Part shown: in pieces, positions 7,266 through 15,964 of the stretch
Position numbering within the stretch: position 1 is the stretch's first letter
Layout of the letters: each line of letters begins with the position of its first letter
Origin: Pseudonocardiales bacterium
GTDB taxonomy: Bacteria; Actinomycetota; Actinomycetes; Mycobacteriales; Pseudonocardiaceae
DNA: 34,686 bases
NCBI GenBank assembly: GCA_019247305.1
Contig: JAFAPC010000181.1
Coordinates: forward strand, 1 to 34,686
Direction: 5' to 3'
Notes under the pieces: generated by a model
Databases searched by the model: none
What the model saw: only the letters and a program-made list of their open reading frames with translations
Told to the model about the DNA's origin: nothing
Translations under genes and position numbers: made by a program

Positions 7266-9305
7266 GTGTTCTGGTACACCCGCCAGGTGAGTGTCGGCCG
7301 ACCCCGCCGGGGGCAGCGCAGCCCCGCTGCCGTACTGCCGGTTGCGCAGGTGTGCGTCGACACCCCGCTCGCTCATCTGGACCGTCCCTTCGACTACCTG
7401 GTGCCTGCGGAGCTCGACGCGAGGGCGGTGCCTGGCGTGCGGGTGCGGGTCCGTTTCGCCGGCCGGCTGGTGGACGGGTGGTTGCTGGAGCGAGCCGAGC
7501 GATCCGATCATCCGGGCCAGCTGGCCTGGCTGGAGCGGGTGGTCTCCGCCGAGCCGGTGCTCAGTCCCCAGATCGCCGCGCTGGCCCGGGCGGTAGCCGA
7601 CCGGTGCGCGGGCACCATGAGTGACGTGGTGCGGCTGGCGGTGCCGCCGCGGCATGCCCGGACCGAGGCTGAACCGGTCGGTGCGGCCCCGGCGCGCCCG
7701 CTACGGCCGGCCGCTGAAGGCTGGGGACGCTATCCCCGCGGGGCAGCCTTCCTCGACGCGCTGTCCCAGAGCCGGATGGCGCACGCCTGCTGGCAGGCGC
7801 TGCCGGGGGAGGACTGGCCCACCCGGCTCGCGGAGGCCGCCGTCACCGCCGCCGCCGCCGGGCGGGGCGCGCTGCTGGTGCTGCCCGACCACCGGGACAC
7901 CGCGCGGGTGCACGCTGCGGTGGCCACGCTGGCCGGGCCCGATGCGGTGGTCACCCTCGCCGCCAACTCCGGACCCGCGCAGCGGTACCGCCGGTGGCTG
8001 GCGGTGCGACGGGGCACAGTGCGCATCGCGGTCGGCACCCGGGCCGCGGCCTTTGCCCCGGTGGCGGAGCTGGGTCTGATGGTGCTCTGGGACGACGGCG
8101 ATGACCTGCACGCCGAGCCGCGGGCCCCCTACCCGCACAGCCGGCTGGTGCTCGGTCAGCGCGCCGTGTTGGAAGGCGCGACGCTGCTGGTGGCCGGCTA
8201 CGCCCGCACCGCGGAGACGCAGCTGTCCCTCGAGACCGGATGGGCGCACGAGATCGTCGCAGCCCGGGACGTGGTGCGGGCCGCAGCGCCGCGGGTCACC
8301 GCGATCGGGGAGGACGACACCCAGCTGGCCCGGGACCCGGCTGCCCGCGCGGCGCGGCTGCCCGCGGTGGTGTTCGAGGCGGCTCGCGCGGCGCTGAGCC
8401 GCGACCGGCCGGTACTGGTGCAGGTGCCGCGCCGAGGCTACGTCCCCGCGCTGGCCTGCTCACAATGCCGGGCCGCGGCCCGCTGCCGGCGCTGCGCGGG
8501 CCCGCTGGCCCTGCCCGCCGCCAGTCCGGCCAGCTGCCGGTGGTGCGGCGCCGTCGAGACCGGTTACCGGTGCCCAGCCTGCGGCGGCAGCCGGCTGCGC
8601 GCGACGGTGATCGGGGCCCGCCGTACCGCGGAAGAGCTGGGCCGTGCCTTTCCCGGGGTGCCGCTGGTGACCTCCGGCGGAGGCAGCTCGGGCGGGGCGG
8701 ACGTGCTGGCCGACATCCCGCCGGGACGCTGCCTGGTCGTTGCCACCCCGGGGGCGGAACCGCTGTCCCGATACGGGGCGGCGGTGCTGCTGGACGGCTC
8801 GGCGTTGCTGGCCCGTCCCGATCTGCGGGCGGCCGAGGAGGCGTTGCGGCGGTGGATGGCCGCGGCGGCGATGGTGGAACCGGCCACCGACGGTGGTCGG
8901 GTGGTGGTGGTCGCCGAAGCCTCGCTCGCCGCCGTGCAGGCCCTCATCCGCTGGGACCCGGCCGGTCACGCCAGAGCCGAGCTGGCCGCGCGCGCTGAGC
9001 TCGGCTTCCCCCCCGCGGCGCGGATGGCCGCGCTGGACGGCGCGCCCGCCACAGTGGCCAGTCTGGGAGAGGCGCTTGACCTGCCGCCGGGGGCCGCGCT
9101 GCTGGGCCCGGTGCCCGTTCCGGGTGCAAGTCCAGGTACAGGCCCAGGTACAGGCAAGGGCGAGCGGGAACGGCTGCTGGTTCGCGTCCCGCGCGCCCAG
9201 GGGTTGGCCCTGGCCAGCGCGCTGGCCGCGCTGCAGGCCGGGCGCAGCGCGCGCAAGCTGTCCGACCCGGTGCGAGTCCAGCTTGACCCACCGGAGTTGG
9301 GCTGA
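7266..9305 (+). CDS. priA: Replication restart protein PriA, actinobacterial type without helicase motifs
   Basis: A protein of 679 residues by the first GTG; the N-terminus is uncertain (GTG 7287 and later GTGs are in frame). The PriA DNA-binding domain is near the start (VDTPLAHLDRPFDYLVP). Four CxxC pairs (CSQC, CRRC, CRWC, CPAC) form the usual two-zinc cluster. The Walker A loop is absent: the expected place reads ACWQALPGEDWPTRL. The Walker B region is degenerate (WDDGDD). This loss is known for actinobacterial PriA, which is thought to reload the replisome without unwinding DNA. A short repetitive stretch encodes PGASPGTGPGTGKG near the C-terminus (about 9118-9160). It heads the priA-fmt-rsmB group and is divergent from the FolD/FchA pair. 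Confidence 0.9.
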   Translation: MFWYTRQVSVGRPRRGQRSPAAVLPVAQVCVDTPLAHLDRPFDYLVPAELDARAVPGVRVRVRFAGRLVDGWLLERAERSDHPGQLAWLERVVSAEPVLSPQIAALARAVADRCAGTMSDVVRLAVPPRHARTEAEPVGAAPARPLRPAAEGWGRYPRGAAFLDALSQSRMAHACWQALPGEDWPTRLAEAAVTAAAAGRGALLVLPDHRDTARVHAAVATLAGPDAVVTLAANSGPAQRYRRWLAVRRGTVRIAVGTRAAAFAPVAELGLMVLWDDGDDLHAEPRAPYPHSRLVLGQRAVLEGATLLVAGYARTAETQLSLETGWAHEIVAARDVVRAAAPRVTAIGEDDTQLARDPAARAARLPAVVFEAARAALSRDRPVLVQVPRRGYVPALACSQCRAAARCRRCAGPLALPAASPASCRWCGAVETGYRCPACGGSRLRATVIGARRTAEELGRAFPGVPLVTSGGGSSGGADVLADIPPGRCLVVATPGAEPLSRYGAAVLLDGSALLARPDLRAAEEALRRWMAAAAMVEPATDGGRVVVVAEASLAAVQALIRWDPAGHARAELAARAELGFPPAARMAALDGAPATVASLGEALDLPPGAALLGPVPVPGASPGTGPGTGKGERERLLVRVPRAQGLALASALAALQAGRSARKLSDPVRVQLDPPELG

Positions 9306-9355
9306 GGACCTGATGCGGGTGGTCGGCGCCACGACCATCCAGGCATACTGCGCGG

Positions 9356-9412
9356 GTGCCTGTCCAACCCGTTCGGCCCGCCCAGCACCTGCTGTTCGGC
9401 GAGGTGCGCTGA
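9356..9412 (+). other. 18-codon ORF before fmt; leader peptide or relic of def
   Basis: GTG 9356 to TGA 9410-9412 encodes 18 residues beginning VPVQPVRPAQHLLFGEVR, and fmt starts 4 bases later. Peptide deformylases of actinobacteria commonly open with a VQPIR...FGDPVLR-like sequence, and def often precedes fmt. The ORF could therefore be a collapsed def N-terminus. A CATACT box at 9344-9349, 6 bases before the GTG, would also fit a leaderless start. Both readings are speculative. Confidence 0.25.
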
Positions 9413-9415
9413 GCG

Positions 9416-10351
9416 GTGCGGCTCGTCTTTGCTGGCACGCCGGAGGCGGCGGTGCCCTCACTGCTGGCGCTGTTGCGCTCTGACCGGCACGAGGTCGCCG
9501 CCGTGGTGACCCGCCCAGACGCGCCAGCGGGACGCGGGCGGCGGCCGACCCGCTCCCCGGTGGGCACGCTCGCCGATAGCGCGGGACTGGAGGTACTCAC
9601 CCCCCGCCGCCCCTCGGAGCCGGACTTCGTGGCCCGGCTGTCCGCGCTGGCCCCGGACTGCTGCCCAATCGTCGGCTACGGCGCCCTGGTTCCACGGGCG
9701 GCCCTGGAGATCCCTCGGCACGGTTGGGTGAACTTGCATTTTTCGTTGTTGCCTGCCTGGCGTGGTGCGGCTCCGGTGCAGGCCGCGATCCGGCACGGGG
9801 ACGAGATCACTGGCGCGTCCACCTTCGCGTTGGAGGAGGGGCTGGACACCGGTCCGGTGTACGGCACGGTCACCGAGATGATCCGCCCGGAGGACACCGC
9901 GGGAGAGCTGCTGGCCCGGTTGGCTGAGGCGGGAGCCGGCTTGTTGCTGGCCACCGTGGACGGGATCGCCGATGGGACGGTGTGCCCGGTGCCGCAGAGC
10001 GCCGAGGGCGTGTCGCACGCGCCAAAGCTGAACTCGGAGGACGCGCACGTGGACTTCAGCACCCCGGCCTTCGCGGTGGACCGCCTGGTGCGCGCGGTCA
10101 CGCCCGTCCCGGGTGCCTGGACCTGGTTTCGGGGCGGGCGGGTGGGTCTCGGGCCGGTGCGCGATGCCGATGCCCATACCGTCACCGGGCTCGCGCCCGG
10201 CGAGCTGCGCGTGACCAAGCGCGAGGTGCTGGTGGGCACGGCCACGGGGGCGGTGCGGTTGGGCGAGATCACCGCGCCCGGCAAGCGGGCGATGCCCGCG
10301 CCCGACTGGGCCCGCGGTGCCCGGCCGCAGCCGGGGGAGCGGTTCGAGTGA
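9416..10351 (+). CDS. fmt: Methionyl-tRNA formyltransferase
   Basis: A protein of 311 residues. It transfers the formyl group of 10-formyl-THF to initiator Met-tRNA in the cytoplasm. The N-terminus [16 protein letters not shown] is typical. The folate-binding and catalytic segment is [17 protein letters not shown] (about 103-119, with Asn and His of the catalytic site), and GLDTGPVY carries the catalytic Asp. The C-terminal tRNA-binding OB domain contains [17 protein letters not shown] 9416 is the start that keeps the conserved N-terminus. Its substrate links it functionally to the FolD/FchA pair. The usual partner def is absent here. Length is normal for the family. Confidence 0.95.
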   Translation: MRLVFAGTPEAAVPSLLALLRSDRHEVAAVVTRPDAPAGRGRRPTRSPVGTLADSAGLEVLTPRRPSEPDFVARLSALAPDCCPIVGYGALVPRAALEIPRHGWVNLHFSLLPAWRGAAPVQAAIRHGDEITGASTFALEEGLDTGPVYGTVTEMIRPEDTAGELLARLAEAGAGLLLATVDGIADGTVCPVPQSAEGVSHAPKLNSEDAHVDFSTPAFAVDRLVRAVTPVPGAWTWFRGGRVGLGPVRDADAHTVTGLAPGELRVTKREVLVGTATGAVRLGEITAPGKRAMPAPDWARGARPQPGERFE

Positions 10352-10391
10352 CGACCCGCGTGGGCAGCGCCCCGCCCCTCGGAGTCATGCT

Positions 10392-11807
10392 GTGACCGTG
10401 CCCCACAAGCCATCCCGACCGTCCCGTTCCGGGCCCCCGCCTCGGCGCTGCGGGCCACGCCGGCCGCCGGCAGACGACCCGCCTCGGCGGGCCGCGCTGG
10501 ACGCCCTGGCCGCGGTGCGCGAGCGTGACGCCTACGCCAACCTGGTGCTGCCCAACCTGCTGCGGCAGCGTGGAATTAATGGTCGGGATGCCGCGCTGGC
10601 CACCGAGTTGTGCTACGGAACGTGCCGCGCGCAGGGATTGCTGGACGCGGTGCTGCAGTCCTGTGCGGACCGTCCGCTTTCTGAGGTGGATGGTGAGCTG
10701 CTGGACGCCCTGCGGCTGGGCAGCTACCAGTTGCTGCGAACCAGGGTGCCCTCACACGCCGCAGTCGGCACCACCGTGGACCTGGTGCGGGCCGGTCGCG
10801 GCAGTGCCGCTGCCGGTTTCGTCAACGCCGTGCTGCGCCGGGTGGGCGAGCAGGACGAGGACGGCTGGGTGCAGACGGTCGCGCCGGCCACCGCCGACGA
10901 CCCGGTGGGACATCTCGCGATGGCCCACTCGCATCCGCGGTGGATCGCGCAGGCCTTCGCCGACGCCCTGGGTGGTGATCTGGATGAGCTGGCGCACGCG
11001 CTGGCCACCGACGACGCCCGGCCGTTGGTGCACCTCGCCGCGCGACCCGGGCAGATCAGCGCCGCTGAGCTGGCCAGGTTGACCGACGGTCGGGTGGCCC
11101 CGTACTCGCCCTACGGGGTGCACCTGGCCGATGGTGGTGACCCGGGTGAGCTGGCCCCGGTGCGCGATCACCTAGCCCAAGTGCAGGACGAGGGCAGCCA
11201 GCTCGCCGCCCTCGCGCTAGCCACCGTGCCACTGGAGGGCGCCGACGCCCGCTGGCTGGACCTGTGTGCTGGGCCGGGCGGCAAGGCGGCGCTCCTGGGC
11301 GCGCTGGGAGCTACCCGAGGTGCCCATCTGGATGCTGTGGAGAAAGCCGAGCACCGAGCCCGGCTGGTGAGCCAGGCGTGCGCGGGCCTGCCGGTGACGG
11401 TGCACGTCGTCGATGGCCGGGACAGCGGACTGCCAGAGCGGGCCTACGACCGGGTGCTGGTGGTCGCGCCGTGCACCGGGCTTGGGGCGCTGCGTCGTCG
11501 CCCGGAGGCGCGCTGGCGGCGACGGGCTGAGGACCTCCCCGGGCTCCTGCGGTTGCAGCGGGAACTGCTGGTCGCAGCGCTGCGGCTGGTCCGCCCGGGG
11601 GGTGTGGTGGCCTACGTGACGTGCTCGCCGCATCTGGACGAGACAGCGGGCGTGGTCGCGGAAATCCTCCGGCGCACGGGTGCGCAGCCGCTCGACGCCA
11701 GGCTTGAGTTTCCCGGCGTGCCTACGCTGGGCGAAGGGCCGCACATGCAGTTGTGGCCACACCGGCACGGCACCGACGCGGTGTTCTGCGCCCTCCTGCG
11801 CCGCTGA
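10392..11807 (+). CDS. rsmB: 16S rRNA m5C967 methyltransferase RsmB, motif IV Asp replaced by Val
   Basis: A protein of 471 residues from GTG 10392, chosen because upstream frame content is Pro/Arg-rich random sequence overlapping fmt. The N-terminal NusB-like RNA-binding domain spans about residues 30-165 (ELCYGTCRAQGLLD, GSYQLLRTRVPSHAAV). The Rossmann methyltransferase follows with SAM motif DLCAGPGGKAALLG, then VVDGRDSGLP, motif IV VAPCTGLG (Cys361) and motif VI nucleophile in VTCSPHLDET (Cys411). The family almost always has Asp before the APC of motif IV; here it is Val358 (GTC, one base from GAC). Activity may be reduced, or this may be a sequence error. It methylates C967 of 16S rRNA in the family. 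It lies 40 bp after fmt. Confidence 0.92.
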   Translation: MTVPHKPSRPSRSGPPPRRCGPRRPPADDPPRRAALDALAAVRERDAYANLVLPNLLRQRGINGRDAALATELCYGTCRAQGLLDAVLQSCADRPLSEVDGELLDALRLGSYQLLRTRVPSHAAVGTTVDLVRAGRGSAAAGFVNAVLRRVGEQDEDGWVQTVAPATADDPVGHLAMAHSHPRWIAQAFADALGGDLDELAHALATDDARPLVHLAARPGQISAAELARLTDGRVAPYSPYGVHLADGGDPGELAPVRDHLAQVQDEGSQLAALALATVPLEGADARWLDLCAGPGGKAALLGALGATRGAHLDAVEKAEHRARLVSQACAGLPVTVHVVDGRDSGLPERAYDRVLVVAPCTGLGALRRRPEARWRRRAEDLPGLLRLQRELLVAALRLVRPGGVVAYVTCSPHLDETAGVVAEILRRTGAQPLDARLEFPGVPTLGEGPHMQLWPHRHGTDAVFCALLRR

Positions 11808-11830
11808 AGTCGTGGGCCGCTGAGTCGCAC

Positions 11831-11858
11831 TTATCCACACCTGCTCCCGTTATCCACA
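11831..11858 (+). promoter_or_regulatory. Two perfect DnaA boxes, 19 bp apart
   Basis: TTATCCACA occurs at 11831-11839 and again at 11850-11858 in the same orientation. Both match the 9-mer DnaA box exactly. They lie in the 139-bp gap between rsmB and yraN, the longest non-coding gap of this gene group. DnaA titration, transcriptional control of yraN-comM-dprA, or chance are all possible. Confidence 0.6.
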
Positions 11859-11946
11859 GATCTGCCTGCGCGATGTCGACCGCGTCGTCGTGGCCCGGCA
11901 GCCTCGTGGCTGGAGGTTGCCGAGGAACGGGGAGGTCGGAATAGCG

Positions 11947-12321
11947 ATGACGGCACAGGCGGCGCAGCGCCGTAGTGACGAGCTGGGCAAGTGGGGCGAG
12001 GACCTGGCGGCGGACTACCTCGCTGGCACCGGGCTGGTGGTGTTCGCCCGCAACTGGCGTTGCCGGGAGGGCGAAGTTGATCTTATTGCGACCGATGGCC
12101 AGCGCCTCGTCGTGTGTGAGGTCAAGACCCGCACGGGGACCGGGTATGGGGAACCGTCCGAGGGCGTGACACCGGCGAAGGCGGCTCGGATCAGGCGGGT
12201 CACGGCAGAGTGGCTGCGGACCTACCGGGTTGGCTGGTGTGAGGTCCGCTTCGACGTGCTGGCGGTGCTGTGCCCGCCGGATGGGCCGGTCACCGTCGAA
12301 CACCTGAAAGGTGCGTTCTGA
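11947..12321 (+). CDS. yraN: UPF0102 / YraN-family PD-(D/E)xK-fold protein
   Basis: A protein of 124 residues from ATG 11947, preceded by GGGGAGG about 11 bases upstream. The conserved core includes GKWGEDLAADYL, the active-site-like set GEVDLIA...VVCEVKTRTG (Asp and Glu-x-Lys of the PD-(D/E)xK nuclease fold) and RFDVLAV. The family sits next to comM and dprA across bacteria and is thought to process DNA, but its exact role is not established. Its stop overlaps the comM start (TGATG). In other actinobacteria it usually follows rnhB and lepB; here it follows rsmB. Confidence 0.9.
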   Translation: MTAQAAQRRSDELGKWGEDLAADYLAGTGLVVFARNWRCREGEVDLIATDGQRLVVCEVKTRTGTGYGEPSEGVTPAKAARIRRVTAEWLRTYRVGWCEVRFDVLAVLCPPDGPVTVEHLKGAF

Positions 12322-13832
12322 TGTCGCTTGCCAGCGCCTGGGCAGTGGCGCTCCACGGGGTCGATGGGGTGCTGGTGGAGATCGAGGCCCATATCAGTCC
12401 GGGTCTGCCGGGGCTGCACATGGTGGGCTTGCCCGATACCGCCCTGTCCGAGGCGCGGGACCGGGTGCGGGCCGCGGTGCTCAACTCGGGTGAGCGGTGG
12501 CCACCGCGCCGGATGACCCTCGCGCTCTCGCCGGCCACCCTGCCCAAGGGCGGAAGCAGCTACGACCTCTCCCTGGCCTGCGCCTTGTTGGCCGCGGACG
12601 GCCGGATCCCGGCGCAGCGGCTGCACGGTCTGGTGCTGATCGGGGAGCTGGCCCTGGACGGCCGACTGCGTCCCGTGCGAGGCGTACTGCCGGCCGTACT
12701 GGCCGCCCGCCAGGTCGGCATTGGTCAGGTGGTGGTGCCGGCCGACTCGCTCGCCGAGGCATCCCTGGTTGAGGGGGTGCAGGTGTACGGCGCGACCTGC
12801 TTGCAGGAGGCGCTGCGCTGGTTGCGAAACCCTGCCGCCGAGCTGGCGCGTCCCGGCCCGCGGCGCCCGGCACCGCCTGCGGCGGTCCCCGACCTCGGCG
12901 ACGTGCTGGGACAGGGCGACGCCCGCTGGGCCGTGGAGGTCGCTGCTGCGGGTGGTCACCATCTGCTGCTGACCGGCCCGCCGGGGACGGGCAAGACCAT
13001 GTTGGCCCAGCGGATGGTGGGGCTGCTGCCCGCGCTCACCGACTCCGAGGCGCTGGAGGTGACCGCCGTGCATTCGGTGGCCGGTCTGCTCGCCCCGGAG
13101 ACCCCACTGATCACCGTGCCCCCCTTCGTCGCTCCGCATCACACCAGTTCGGTGGCGGCGCTGGTCGGCGGTGGTTCGGGGCTGGCCAAGCCTGGCGCGG
13201 TCAGCCGAGCGCATCGAGGGGTGCTGTTCCTCGATGAGGTTGCTGAGTTCGGACCACGGTCGCTGGAGGCGCTGCGCACTCCGCTGGAGGATGGCGAGGT
13301 CCGGTTAGCCCGCCGTGACGGGGTGGTGCGATACCCGGCCCGATGCCAGCTGGTCCTCGCGGCGAACCCGTGCCCGTGCGCCCCGCCCGACGAACGGGAT
13401 TGCACCTGTGCCCCCTCGGCCCGCAGGCGATATTTGGGCCGACTGTCCGGGCCGCTGCTAGACCGGGTGGACCTGCAAGTGGTGATGCGTCCCGTGAAGG
13501 ACATGGGTCAGGCCGACGCGGAGCCGGAGAGCACTGCGACGGTGCGTGCGCGGGTGCTCCAGGCTCGTGCCGCCGCCCGTGCGCGGTGGGCGGGCACCGG
13601 CTGGAGCACGAACGCCGAGGTGCCCGGTCCGGTGTTGCGGCGGCGGTTCCGGCTACCGCGGGCGGTGACCGAGCCGATTGCGGCGGCACTGCAGCGGGGC
13701 ATGGTGACTGCTCGAGGAGCGGATCGCACGTTGCGGTTAGCGTGGACGGTAGCTGACCTGGCCGGTCGAGACCGCCCGCTGGTCGAGGACGTGAGTGTCG
13801 CGATGGGCCTGCGCGACCGGAGGGCGGCATGA
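12321..13832 (+). CDS. comM: YifB/ComM-family AAA+ Mg-chelatase-like ATPase
   Basis: A protein of 503 residues. The N-terminal lon-protease-like domain (about 1-170) has GLPGLHMVGLPDTALSEARDR shortened here as PGLPGLHMVGLPDTA. The AAA+ domain has Walker A GPPGTGKT (219-226), Walker B VLFLDEVAEF, and the family Cys-rich loop NPCPC...CTC followed by RYLGRLSGPLLDRVDL. ComM in Vibrio is a hexameric helicase that drives branch migration of incoming DNA during natural transformation; in actinobacteria the role is unproven. It overlaps yraN by one base and dprA by four (ATGA), so all three are probably one operon. Confidence 0.92.
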   Translation: MSLASAWAVALHGVDGVLVEIEAHISPGLPGLHMVGLPDTALSEARDRVRAAVLNSGERWPPRRMTLALSPATLPKGGSSYDLSLACALLAADGRIPAQRLHGLVLIGELALDGRLRPVRGVLPAVLAARQVGIGQVVVPADSLAEASLVEGVQVYGATCLQEALRWLRNPAAELARPGPRRPAPPAAVPDLGDVLGQGDARWAVEVAAAGGHHLLLTGPPGTGKTMLAQRMVGLLPALTDSEALEVTAVHSVAGLLAPETPLITVPPFVAPHHTSSVAALVGGGSGLAKPGAVSRAHRGVLFLDEVAEFGPRSLEALRTPLEDGEVRLARRDGVVRYPARCQLVLAANPCPCAPPDERDCTCAPSARRRYLGRLSGPLLDRVDLQVVMRPVKDMGQADAEPESTATVRARVLQARAAARARWAGTGWSTNAEVPGPVLRRRFRLPRAVTEPIAAALQRGMVTARGADRTLRLAWTVADLAGRDRPLVEDVSVAMGLRDRRAA

Positions 13833-14989
13833 CGCCGGGAGAGCGCGCGCTGCGCCGGGCCCGGGCCTACCTCAACCGAGTCGCCGAGCCCCCCGCGCCC
13901 GCGCTGGCCGATCTGGTGGGTGAGGTGGGCCCGGTGCGGGCGGCCCGCTTGGTGACCGCAGGGCAGGTACCCCAGCAGGTGCTCACAGAGACCCATGCTC
14001 GCCGGGAGGAAGACCGGGCCGAGGCCGACTTATCCGCGATTTCCGCGCTCGGGGGCCGATTGGTGGTACCCGAAGATGCCGAATGGCCCGCCGAGGCGTT
14101 CGCCTGTTTCGCCACGCCCATGGCCCAGGCTGACGAACGCTGGCGTGCCCCGATGGCGCTCTGGGCACGGGGAGCCGGCCGCCTCGATGAGCTCGGTGAG
14201 CGGATGGTGGCGGTGGTGGGGGCACGAGCGGCGACGGGATACGGGGAGCACGTCGCCGCCGAGTTCGGCTATGAACTGGCCGAGGACGGCTTTGTGGTGA
14301 TCTCCGGCGCCGCGTTCGGCATCGATGCTGCGGCGCACCGAGGCGCACTGGCCGCCGAGGGCCGCACTGTGGCGGTACAGGCCTGCGGGCTGGATCAAGC
14401 CTATCCGGCGGGCCACCAGGGGCTGTTAGACCGGATCGCTGCAAGCGGCGCGGTGGTCAGCGAGTACCCACCGGGTGTCCGGCCTGCGCGGCACCGCTTC
14501 CTGGTCCGTAACCGCCTGATTGCCGCATTCGCGGCCGGCACCGTCGTGGTCGAGGCCGGTGTGCGCAGCGGCGCCCGGCGCACCGCTTCTGCCGCAGCGG
14601 CGCTGGGCCGGGTTGTGATGGCAGTGCCGGGGCCGGTCACCTCAGCGTTGTCCGTCGGCTGCCACCTGCTGGTACGCGAGGAGCAGGCGGTGTTGGTCAC
14701 TCGGGTGGCGGAGGTGGTGGAGGTCGTGGGGCGGATCGGGGTGGACATCGCACCGCGGCTGAGCTCACCTCCTCGGCGCACCGACGGGCTGAGCCCGGAG
14801 TTGCTAGCGGTCTACGAGGCGTTGCCCGCGAGGGCTCCCAGGTATCCCGAGCAGCTGGCGTCCGACTCCGGGGTGCCGCTGCATCGGGTGCGTTCCGCGC
14901 TGCCGTTGTTGGAACTGCGGGGGCTGGTGGGATGCGGGGTGAGCGGGTGGCACCGGGTGGCGCCCGACGCCAGGCGTGGCGGTGCTTGA
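13829..14989 (+). CDS. dprA: DNA-processing protein DprA
   Basis: A protein of 386 residues. The Rossmann-like DprA core shows VAVVGARAATGYGEHVA, ISGAAFGIDAAAHRGAL, AVQACGLDQAYPAGH and RFLVRNRLIAAFA with VVVEAGVRSGA following. A C-terminal winged-helix-like domain (LSPELLAVYEALP...LASDSGVPLHRVRSALPLLELRGLV) ends it. DprA loads RecA on incoming single-stranded DNA in transformable bacteria; most actinobacteria keep it without known competence. The first G of the family GSR motif region reads VGARA, which is common in actinobacteria. ATG 13829 overlaps the comM stop. Confidence 0.92.
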   Translation: MTPGERALRRARAYLNRVAEPPAPALADLVGEVGPVRAARLVTAGQVPQQVLTETHARREEDRAEADLSAISALGGRLVVPEDAEWPAEAFACFATPMAQADERWRAPMALWARGAGRLDELGERMVAVVGARAATGYGEHVAAEFGYELAEDGFVVISGAAFGIDAAAHRGALAAEGRTVAVQACGLDQAYPAGHQGLLDRIAASGAVVSEYPPGVRPARHRFLVRNRLIAAFAAGTVVVEAGVRSGARRTASAAAALGRVVMAVPGPVTSALSVGCHLLVREEQAVLVTRVAEVVEVVGRIGVDIAPRLSSPPRRTDGLSPELLAVYEALPARAPRYPEQLASDSGVPLHRVRSALPLLELRGLVGCGVSGWHRVAPDARRGGA

Positions 14990-15022
14990 CGTGGCGTCCT
15001 CGGGAGTGCAGCGTCCTGCAGG

Positions 15023-15964
15023 GTGAGTGAGGACTGGCCGGCAGCCGACTCGCTACCGGCCGTCCTGGCGGCGTATCGGGAGGGCTTCGTAGCCTACCTG
15101 CAGTCTGTGCGTGGGTTATCACCCCACACGGTGCGGGCTTACCGCAGCGACGTCACCACCCTGTTGCAGTATGTGGCCGATGCAGGCCGCGACGATCTCG
15201 CGGCGGTGGACCTTCCGCTGCTGCGCCGCTGGTTGGGTGCGCAGCACCATCGTGGCCACCGGCGCAGCACACTGGCGCGGCGGGCCGCGGCGGCTCGCGC
15301 CTTCACCGCCTGGGCTACCCGAGCCGGCGTGCTGGCCAGTGACCCGGGGCTACGGCTGGTAGCGCCACGGCCGCAGCGGGCCCTGCCCGCAGTGCTGCAG
15401 CCCGAACAAGCTGCGGCGGCGCTGCACGCCGCGCAACGCGGGGCCAGCGAGGCGGATCCGATTGCGTTGCGTGATCACGCCGTTGTGGAGTTACTGTACG
15501 CAACGGGGATACGCGTCGCCGAGCTCTGTGGCCTTGATCTTAGCGACCTTGACCTGCAGCGGCGGCTGGTCCGGGTACTCGGTAAGGGCGCCAAGGAACG
15601 CGCAGTACCGTATGGGTTGCCGGCGCAGCGCGCTCTGCTCCGCTGGCTCGAACAGGGGCGCCCCGCGCTCGCGCATCCCCATTCAGCAGCGGCGCTGTTT
15701 CTTGGAGCGCGGGGGGGACGGGTCGATCAGCGAATCATACGGACCGTTGTGCACAACACGGTCGCTGCGGTGCCGGGCGCGCCGGACATGGGTCCGCACG
15801 GCCTGCGGCACAGCGCCGCGACTCATCTGCTGGAGGGGGGCGCAGATCTGCGCACCGTTCAGGAGTTACTCGGTCACGCTACGCTCGCCACCACGCAGAT
15901 CTACACGCATGTCACCGTCGAGAGGCTGAGGGCGATCCATGACCGGAGCCACCCCCGTTCCTGA
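15023..15964 (+). CDS. xerC: Tyrosine recombinase XerC
   Basis: A protein of 313 residues. The N-terminal SAM-like core-binding domain has [15 protein letters not shown]. The catalytic domain contains the full set Arg164 (GIRVAEL), Lys188 (GKGAKER), His259 and Arg262 ([12 protein letters not shown]), His285 ([10 protein letters not shown]) and nucleophile Tyr294 (IYTHV). With XerD it resolves chromosome dimers at dif near the terminus; no dif site is visible here. GTG 15023 follows a 33-bp gap after dprA. Its end overlaps the whiG start by 26 bp. The position between dprA and whiG/rpsB is the standard actinobacterial one. Confidence 0.93.
   Translation: MSEDWPAADSLPAVLAAYREGFVAYLQSVRGLSPHTVRAYRSDVTTLLQYVADAGRDDLAAVDLPLLRRWLGAQHHRGHRRSTLARRAAAARAFTAWATRAGVLASDPGLRLVAPRPQRALPAVLQPEQAAAALHAAQRGASEADPIALRDHAVVELLYATGIRVAELCGLDLSDLDLQRRLVRVLGKGAKERAVPYGLPAQRALLRWLEQGRPALAHPHSAAALFLGARGGRVDQRIIRTVVHNTVAAVPGAPDMGPHGLRHSAATHLLEGGADLRTVQELLGHATLATTQIYTHVTVERLRAIHDRSHPRS

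Noticed and set aside
8240..8998. 252-residue plus-strand ORF inside priA
   Set aside because: Gly/Arg/Ala-rich shadow of priA in another frame, with no domain.
7266..9305. priA as a broken helicase gene because Walker A is missing
   Set aside because: Loss of helicase motifs is a known general feature of actinobacterial PriA, and the zinc cysteines are intact.
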